From NCBI RefSeq assembly GCF_009755605.1, contig NZ_WPNZ01000001.1, forward strand, positions 124,001-188,000: a stretch of 64,000 nucleotides of DNA. The letters run 5' to 3'. This document shows positions 58,690-64,000 of this stretch, piece by piece. Positions within the stretch are counted from its first letter, which is position 1, and every line of letters begins with the position of its first letter. The position numbers were made by a program, and so were the translations under genes. The notes below the pieces were generated by a model that saw only the letters and a program-made list of their open reading frames with translations, was not told where the DNA came from and did no database searches. The DNA comes from Streptomyces typhae (GTDB lineage Bacteria > Actinomycetota > Actinomycetes > Streptomycetales > Streptomycetaceae).

Positions 58690-59618
58690 TTCACGCCCTC
58701 CGTCTCGATACCCGCGGGCTTCAGCCCCTCGTCGAGCCCCGCGAACAGATCTCTCTCGCGCCCGCCGTCCACCGTGCCCGCCCCACCTCTCACCAGTTCG
58801 TAGTACTCCACGTCGAAAATCGGCTGCGCCAGGCCGTTGGACAGCACGAACAGCGGCTCGTGGACCTCGATCTGGGTCGCGTGGGCCCGCATCGCCGCTG
58901 CCTTGGCCGCACCGTACGCCCGTCCGTCGATCTCCGTCGTGACGCGTTCGTCGTCGGTCAGGCCCGGTACGTCGGTCACCGCGGCGGCGGTCGTGAACGG
59001 CGTGTCCGGCAGCGTCCTCGCGAGCCGGCGGAAGCCCTCCTCGACCACCGAGCGGGGCGCGCGGTTCCAGTAGACCTTCGCGACGGCGTGCGCCTCGCCC
59101 AGGTCGGTGCGGAAGCCCGGGTCCGCCGCGAGCTCCACGGCGCGCATGGCGACCCGGTGGGCCTGGATGTGGTCGGGGTGGCCGTAGCCGCCGTCCGGGT
59201 CGTAGGTGACGAGGACCTGGGGGCGCACCTCGCGCAGGACGGCCACGAGATGGCCCGCCGCCTCGTCGAGGTCGGCGGACCAGAAGGCTCCGAGCCTGTG
59301 GTTCTGCTCGGTGCCCATCATCCCGGAGTCGCGGTAGCGGCCGGGACCGCCGAGGAACCGGTGGTCGGCGACGCCCAGCTCCTTCATCGCGGCGCCGAGC
59401 TCACCGATGCGGTACGGGCCGAGCGCGTCCTCGCGATCGGCGGTCAGCCGTGCGAGGGCGGGCGGGATGACCTCGCCCTCCTCGCCGAGCGTGCAGGTCA
59501 CCACCGTGACTCGGGCGCCCTCGGCCGCGTACCTGGCCATGGTGGCGCCATTGTTGATCGACTCGTCGTCGGGGTGCGCGTGCACGAGCAGCAGGCGCCG
59601 GGCGGGCTGTTCCGTCAT
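58686..59618 (-). CDS. mshB: N-acetyl-GlcN-Ins deacetylase of mycothiol synthesis
   Basis: A 310-residue zinc deacetylase that converts GlcNAc-inositol to GlcN-inositol, the second-step product in mycothiol synthesis. The LmbE/PIG-L motif VHAHPDDES is at residues 12-20 (zinc His15 and Asp18, base Asp17), and the third zinc ligand is in YGHPDHIQ (about 152). Length and N-terminus ([19 protein letters not shown]) match the family. It is the first gene of the pair with DUF6113. Confidence 0.94.
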   Translation of the reverse strand: MTEQPARRLLLVHAHPDDESINNGATMARYAAEGARVTVVTCTLGEEGEVIPPALARLTADREDALGPYRIGELGAAMKELGVADHRFLGGPGRYRDSGMMGTEQNHRLGAFWSADLDEAAGHLVAVLREVRPQVLVTYDPDGGYGHPDHIQAHRVAMRAVELAADPGFRTDLGEAHAVAKVYWNRAPRSVVEEGFRRLARTLPDTPFTTAAAVTDVPGLTDDERVTTEIDGRAYGAAKAAAMRAHATQIEVHEPLFVLSNGLAQPIFDVEYYELVRGGAGTVDGGRERDLFAGLDEGLKPAGIETEGVK

Positions 59619-59723
59619 GGGAACAGCCTACGAGCCCGGCGCGCACGTCCCGCCAGGCCGCGCCCCGTACCGCGTGCGCCCCCCGTGCCTCCCCAGCCGC
59701 TCCCCGGCGGCTCCTCGGTGCCG

Positions 59724-59918
59724 TCAGAAGTTGATGTCCTCGATGACCCCCGCGAGGTTCGTCGACAGTTCGTCGATGGTCGGCGCGAGCGACGAGCTGG
59801 CGAGATAGAAACCGAGCAGCGCGCACACGATCGCGTGGATCGTCTTGAGCCCCTGTTTCCGCACCATCATGACCACGATGATCGCCAGCAGCAGCACCAC
59901 CGATACCGAGACTGCCAC
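59724..59918 (-). CDS. Small membrane protein, 64 aa
   Basis: GTG 59918 with GGGAGG 8 nt upstream gives a 64-residue product: one long hydrophobic helix (SVSVVLLLAIIVVMMVRK), a short basic turn, a second helix (AIVCALLGFYLASSSLAP), then an acidic end (IDELSTNLAGVIEDINF). GTG 59927 is too close to the ribosome-binding site. It resembles small two-helix membrane proteins seen beside cell-division or conjugation-type ATPases in streptomycetes, but the family is not known to me. Confidence 0.78.
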   Translation of the reverse strand: MAVSVSVVLLLAIIVVMMVRKQGLKTIHAIVCALLGFYLASSSLAPTIDELSTNLAGVIEDINF

Positions 59919-60131
59919 GCGGTTCACCTCCCATTCCCATGACCCGACAACATTCCGACCAAGCGCCCCCGAGCCGCCCCGAAGCCGCCCCCCCTGCGTC
60001 CGGCCGACGGGACCCAACTCGCCGTGCCAGCAAGGTCATACCCACCAAGTGCTACGGATCATAACTATGTGTCGAGCCACATGAGTCGGAGCACCGCAGC
60101 ACAAGGGGCGCATGAGCCATAGGCTCGGAGA

Positions 60132-62309
60132 ATGACCACCGAGACCCCCGCAACCGACGGGCCCCCCGAAGGTCCCGCCCAGCGGCTTTCCTTCCCGCGC
60201 CAGCACGCGCGGACACAGCGCTTCTCCCTGGGCGCGCCGCGCGCCTTCACCGTGGCTCCCGACGGCTCCCGAGTCGTCTTCGTCCGCTCGGCCTCCGGCA
60301 CCGAGAGGACCGGCAAGCTGTGGGTCCTCGACCTCACGGACGGAGGTGCGGTCGAACGTGTGGCCGCCGACCCGCAGTCGCTCCTCGGCGGCGCGGCCGA
60401 GCGGCTCTCGGCGGCGGAGCGGGCACGGCGCGAGCGCAGCCGCGAGAGCGGCTCGGGCATCGTCGGCTACGCCACCGACGCGGCCGTGGAGCTGGCGGCC
60501 TTCGCCCTGTCCGGCAAGCTGTTCGCTGCGGAACTGCGCGCGGGCACGGCGCGCGAGCTGCCCGCGCCCGCCCCCGTGATAGATCCGCGCCCCTCTCCCG
60601 ACGGCCGCCACATCGCGTACGTGTCCCGGGGCGCCCTGCGCGTCATGGGGGCCGACGGCGGGGACGACCGGGCGCTCGCGGCACCGGACGCGGTGGAGGC
60701 GGACACGGTGACCTACGGCCTCGCGGAGTTCGTCGCGGCCGAGGAGATGGGCCGCTCCCGGGGGTTCTGGTGGTCGCCCGAGTCCGACCGTCTGCTGGTC
60801 GCGCGGGTCGACGACGCCCCCGTACAGCGCTGGTGGATCGCGGATCCCGCGCATCCGGACCGGGACCCCGTACCGGTGGCCTATCCGGCGGCGGGCACCG
60901 ACAACGCGGACGTGCGGCTGTTCGTGGTGGGCCTGGACGGGGTGCGCACGGAGGTCGTGTGGGACCGGGCCCGGTACCCGTATCTGGCGCGGGTGCACTG
61001 GTCGTCGAGCGGGGCTCCGCTGCTCCTGGTGCAGGCCAGGGACCAGCGCAGCGCGCTGTACCTCGCGGTGGACGCCGACAACGGCTCGACGCGGATGGTG
61101 CACGCCGACGAGGACGACGACTGGCTGGAACTGCACCCCGGTGTGCCCTGCTGGTCGCCGAGCGGACGGATGGTCCGGATCGCGGACGAGGGCGGCGCCC
61201 GGGTCCTCGCCTGGGGCGACAGGCCGCTCACCGGACCTCAGCTGCATCTGCGCGCGGTGCTCGACGTGACCGAGGACTCCGCGCTGATCTCGGCGTCCGC
61301 GGGCGAGGCTGCCGCCGATCCCGAGGTCGGCGAGGTGCATGTCTACCGGGTCAACGAGCTGGGCGTCGAACGCGTCTCCCAGGAGCCCGGGGTGCACTCG
61401 GCGGTGCGCGCGGGCGACGTCACCGTATTGGTTTCGGCCACTCTCGACCAGCCGGGCACACGCGTGTCCGTGCTCCGCGACGGCAAGCAGGTGGCGACCG
61501 TCGCCTCACACGCCCAGCGGCCGGGGCTCACCCCGCGCGTGACACTCACCGAAGGGGGCGCACGGCGGATTCCGTGCGCCGTGCTGCTCCCCACGGGGTA
61601 CGACCCGGAGGCTTCGGGACCACTTCCCGTACTCATGGATCCGTACGGCGGTCCGCACGGCCAGCGCGTGACGAAGTCCCACAACGCCCACCTCACCTCG
61701 CAGTGGTTCGCCGACCAGGGTTTCGCCGTCGTCGTCGCCGACGGGCGCGGGACGCCGGGGCGGTCGCCCGCCTGGGAGAAGGCGGTCAAGGGCGACCTGA
61801 CGCGCACGCTCGACGACCAGGTCGAGGCCCTGCACGCGCTCGCCGAGCGGTTTCCGCTCGACCTGGGCCGGGTCGCGATGCGCGGCTGGTCCTTCGGCGG
61901 CTATCTCTCCGGCATGGCCGTGCTGCGCCGGCCCGACGTCTTCCACGCCGCGGTGGTCGGGGCGCCCGTCACCGATCTCCGCCTCTACGACACCCACTAC
62001 CAGGAGCGGTACCTGGGCGATCCCCGCACCTCCCCCGACGTGTACCGCAGCAACTCCCTCGTCTGTGACGACGGGCTCGTCGACCCCGGGGAGCCGCACC
62101 GGCCCATGATGATCGTCCACGGGCTCGCCGACGACAACGTGGTCGTCGCCCACGCGCTCCGCCTGTCCTCCGCCCTCCTCGCCGCCGGCCGCCCGCACGA
62201 GGTCCTCCCCCTCACCGGGGTCACCCACATGACCCCGCAGGAACAGGTGGCCGAGAACCTGCTACTCCTCCAGGTCGACTTCCTGAAGCGGTCGCTGGGG
62301 CTGGCTTAG
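60132..62309 (+). CDS. S9 family serine peptidase (DPP IV-like)
   Basis: A 725-residue prolyl-oligopeptidase-family enzyme without a signal peptide: an N-terminal beta-propeller (about 40-500) and a C-terminal hydrolase domain. Catalytic residues are Ser in GWSFGGYL (about 587), Asp in HGLADDNVV (about 667) and His in GVTHMTPQE (about 699). The propeller contains the EE motif region VAAEEMGRSRGFWWSPE, typical of dipeptidyl peptidase IV, which binds the substrate N-terminus. TAGGCT lies 6 nt before the ATG, so the mRNA may be leaderless. A role in trimming imported peptides fits the neighbouring peptide transporter. Confidence 0.92.
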   Translation: MTTETPATDGPPEGPAQRLSFPRQHARTQRFSLGAPRAFTVAPDGSRVVFVRSASGTERTGKLWVLDLTDGGAVERVAADPQSLLGGAAERLSAAERARRERSRESGSGIVGYATDAAVELAAFALSGKLFAAELRAGTARELPAPAPVIDPRPSPDGRHIAYVSRGALRVMGADGGDDRALAAPDAVEADTVTYGLAEFVAAEEMGRSRGFWWSPESDRLLVARVDDAPVQRWWIADPAHPDRDPVPVAYPAAGTDNADVRLFVVGLDGVRTEVVWDRARYPYLARVHWSSSGAPLLLVQARDQRSALYLAVDADNGSTRMVHADEDDDWLELHPGVPCWSPSGRMVRIADEGGARVLAWGDRPLTGPQLHLRAVLDVTEDSALISASAGEAAADPEVGEVHVYRVNELGVERVSQEPGVHSAVRAGDVTVLVSATLDQPGTRVSVLRDGKQVATVASHAQRPGLTPRVTLTEGGARRIPCAVLLPTGYDPEASGPLPVLMDPYGGPHGQRVTKSHNAHLTSQWFADQGFAVVVADGRGTPGRSPAWEKAVKGDLTRTLDDQVEALHALAERFPLDLGRVAMRGWSFGGYLSGMAVLRRPDVFHAAVVGAPVTDLRLYDTHYQERYLGDPRTSPDVYRSNSLVCDDGLVDPGEPHRPMMIVHGLADDNVVVAHALRLSSALLAAGRPHEVLPLTGVTHMTPQEQVAENLLLLQVDFLKRSLGLA

Positions 62310-62333
62310 AGCTCCGCCCCGGACCCCGTATCG

Positions 62334-62460
62334 GCGCTCCGCGCCTCGTCCTCAAACGCCGGACGGGGCTGAATACGTGCCGGTAAGTTTCAGCCCCTCC
62401 GGCGTTTGAGGAGCGGGGTCTGGGGCGGAGCCCCAGGTTCGGCGAAGGGGCGGGCCTGGG
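62334..62460. repeat. Intergenic inverted repeat, CGCCGG/TTTGAGGA family
   Basis: CCTCGTCCTCAAACGCCGG (62344-62362) and the inverted copy CCGGCGTTTGAGGAG (about 62399-62413) frame a 40-nt loop, followed by a GGGGCGGAGCCCC hairpin. It lies between the convergent S9 peptidase and dppF-type genes, as expected for a bidirectional terminator. Confidence 0.8.
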
Positions 62461-62475
62461 GCGCCCCGTGGAGGC

Positions 62476-63534
62476 TCACGGCACCACCTGCTTCTCCTCC
62501 GCGAAGTGGCACGCCGAATCATGCGCCGCAGGCCCGCTCACCCCCCGGAACTCCGCCGGAACGGCAAGCAACGGCACCTCCAGAGCGCACCGCTCCCGCG
62601 CCTTCCAGCACCGCGTGCGGAACCGGCACCCGGAGGGCGGGTTCGCGGGCGAGGGCACGTCCCCGCTGAGAATGATCCGTTCGCGGTGCTCCCGCGCCAG
62701 CGGATCCGGCACGGGCACGGCGGAGAGCAGCGCCTGCGTGTAGGGATGCGTCGGATGCTCGTAGATCTCCGCGTCCGTGCCGGTCTCGACGATCCGCCCG
62801 AGGTACATGACCCCGACCCGGTCGGAGATGTGCCGCACGATCGACAGGTCGTGCGCGATGAACACGTACGAGAGGTCGAATTCGCTCTGCAGCTTCTCCA
62901 GGAGGTTCACGACCTGCGCCTGCACGGACACGTCGAGCGCGGAGACGGGCTCGTCGGCGACGATGACCTCGGGCCGCAGCGCGAGGCCGCGCGCGATGCC
63001 GATGCGCTGCCGCTGACCGCCGGAGAACTGGTGGGGGTAGCGGTTGATGTACTCGGGGTTGAGGCCCACGACGTCGAGGAGTTCCCGCACCCGCGCGCGC
63101 CGCGACCCCTTCGGCGCCACCTCGGGATGGATCTCGTACGGCTCCCCGATGATGTCGCCGACCGTCATGCGCGGGTTCAGTGAGGTGTAGGGGTCCTGGA
63201 ACACCATCTGGATGTTGCGGCGCACCGCCTTCAGGGCGCGCCCCGACAGCTTGGTGATGTCCTCGCCCTTGTAGCGGATCTCCCCGGCGGTCGGCCGCTC
63301 CAGGTTGACGAGCATCTTGGCGACCGTGGACTTCCCGCAGCCCGACTCGCCGACGATGCCGAGCGTCTCGCCGCGGCCGAGGGCGAAGTCCACGCCGTCG
63401 ACGGCCTTCACCGCGCCGACCTGCCGCTTGATCACGATCCCCTGGGTGAGCGGATAGTGCTTCACGAGCCCCCGTGCTTCCAGGACGGGCTCGGTGACGG
63501 GCGCCGGTACGGGCCCGGCGGCGGGCTCAGCCAC
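62476..63534 (-). CDS. Peptide ABC transporter ATP-binding protein, DppF type
   Basis: A 352-residue ATPase of a second peptide importer. Walker [11 protein letters not shown]-loop [13 protein letters not shown], signature [15 protein letters not shown], Walker [13 protein letters not shown] and switch His in FIAHDLSIV are all present. The C-terminal oligopeptide extension holds the Cys motif ([14 protein letters not shown]) that binds an Fe-S cluster in relatives. ATG 63534 overlaps the upstream DppD-type gene by 8 bp. Unlike the 2.7-8.9 kb system, its two ATPases are separate genes. Confidence 0.93.
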   Translation of the reverse strand: MAEPAAGPVPAPVTEPVLEARGLVKHYPLTQGIVIKRQVGAVKAVDGVDFALGRGETLGIVGESGCGKSTVAKMLVNLERPTAGEIRYKGEDITKLSGRALKAVRRNIQMVFQDPYTSLNPRMTVGDIIGEPYEIHPEVAPKGSRRARVRELLDVVGLNPEYINRYPHQFSGGQRQRIGIARGLALRPEVIVADEPVSALDVSVQAQVVNLLEKLQSEFDLSYVFIAHDLSIVRHISDRVGVMYLGRIVETGTDAEIYEHPTHPYTQALLSAVPVPDPLAREHRERIILSGDVPSPANPPSGCRFRTRCWKARERCALEVPLLAVPAEFRGVSGPAAHDSACHFAEEKQVVP

Positions 63535-64000
63535 GGAGGGTCTCCTTCCAGAAGTGGCAGGCGCTGCGGCGCTCGGCCGCGAGTCCCTCGTACGTGACCC
63601 GGTACAGCGGCGGGACGTCGGTGCGGCACACGTCCTGGGCCATCGGGCAGCGCGGGTTGAAGGCGCAGCCGGGCGGGATGTTCATGAGGTTGGGCGGCAG
63701 GCCCTTGATGGCGAAGAGGTCCTGGCCCTTCTGGTCGAGGCGCGGGATGGATTCGAGCAGGCCCTTGGTGTACGGGTGGGCGGGCGCCCGGTAGATCTCG
63801 TGCACCGGCGCGGTCTCGACGATCCGGCCCGCGTACATCACCGCGATCTTGTCGGCGACGTCCGCGACCACCCCCAGGTCGTGGGTGATCAGGATCAGGC
63901 CCATGTTCAGCTCGCGCTGCAACTCCGCGAGCAGGTCCATGACCTGGGCCTGGACCGTCACGTCCAGGGCCGTGGTGGGTTCGTCGGCGATGATCAGGGA
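63527..64000 (-). CDS. Peptide ABC transporter ATP-binding protein, DppD type (start outside window)
   Basis: The frame is open to base 64000, so only the C-terminal 157 residues are visible. They begin in the Walker B region ([18 protein letters not shown]), then the switch His ([11 protein letters not shown]) and the oligo_HPY tail with a four-Cys motif ([14 protein letters not shown]). It is the upstream partner of the DppF-type gene; the permeases and binding protein should lie beyond the window. Confidence 0.93.
   Translation of the reverse strand, partial: SLIIADEPTTALDVTVQAQVMDLLAELQRELNMGLILITHDLGVVADVADKIAVMYAGRIVETAPVHEIYRAPAHPYTKGLLESIPRLDQKGQDLFAIKGLPPNLMNIPPGCAFNPRCPMAQDVCRTDVPPLYRVTYEGLAAERRSACHFWKETLRG

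Noticed and set aside
1..64000. Secondary-metabolite cluster, prophage, insertion sequence, tRNA or rRNA gene
   Set aside because: I searched for polyketide/peptide synthase modules, integrases, transposases, inverted-repeat ends and tRNA-like cloverleaf sequences and found none that hold up by eye.

Overview
The window is a very GC-rich actinobacterial chromosome segment, almost certainly Streptomyces. G/C dominates third codon positions, GTG starts are common, genes overlap by ATGA/GTGA, and families such as DUF3107, DUF3117, DUF3152, DUF6758 and MshB are present. It reads as conserved core chromosome: I see no rRNA, tRNA, insertion sequence, prophage or CRISPR array. The gene content parallels, partly rearranged, the Mycobacterium tuberculosis Rv1170-Rv1239c region as I remember it (mshB, fdxC, dapC, dapE, LOG, folP2, DivIVA-like, tag, O-methyltransferase/sigE/rseA/htrA/tatB, mrp, MgtE-like, corA).

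Layout. 1-2.5 kb: partial membrane protein and a PelF-like glycosyltransferase. 2.7-8.9 kb: a peptide/nickel-type ABC operon (binding protein, two permeases, one fused double ATPase) preceded by a consensus promoter and a leaderless 30-codon leader peptide. 9-14 kb: a DUF3152 putative metalloprotein, a hydrolase, a small acidic protein, a TetR regulator, DUF3107 and a small membrane protein. 14-20.4 kb: ferritin-like protein, DEAD-box RNA helicase with an apparent CTG start, hydrolase, NYN protein, a 50-residue protein and MarC. 20.5-30.8 kb: PHP phosphoesterase, DUF6758, an MFS exporter with an operator inside its promoter, SUFU-like protein, CorA, a lipoprotein, an MgtE-like module without a channel, DUF1003 and Mrp. 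31-38 kb: the envelope-stress unit sigE-rseA-htrA-tatB with a divergent O-methyltransferase. 38-47.5 kb: enoyl-CoA hydratase, Tag, DivIVA-domain protein, FolP, LOG, lysine/DAP genes dapE and dapC, ferredoxin and two exported proteins. 47.5-55.6 kb: acetyltransferase with a 39-bp repeat tail, two tandem SirB1-like genes, an ABC exporter plus two-component operon, and a RibD-like reductase. 55.7-60 kb: a YoaR-like membrane protein and a DUF6113/MshB pair (mycothiol synthesis). 60-64 kb: an S9 peptidase and the start of a second peptide ABC transporter, cut by the window edge.

Functional themes are peptide uptake and breakdown, cell-envelope stress and export, divalent-metal handling, diaminopimelate and mycothiol synthesis, and RNA metabolism. 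The most unusual signals are regulatory and repetitive: the leader peptide and hairpins ahead of the first peptide transporter; a palindrome filling the spacer of the MFS promoter; a repeat pair before the NYN gene; apparent CTG and ATT start codons; and many perfect tandem repeats (6, 9, 15, 21, 24, 39 and 41 bp), mostly in frame inside genes or just outside them. All functions are inferred from sequence reading only; no database search was run.
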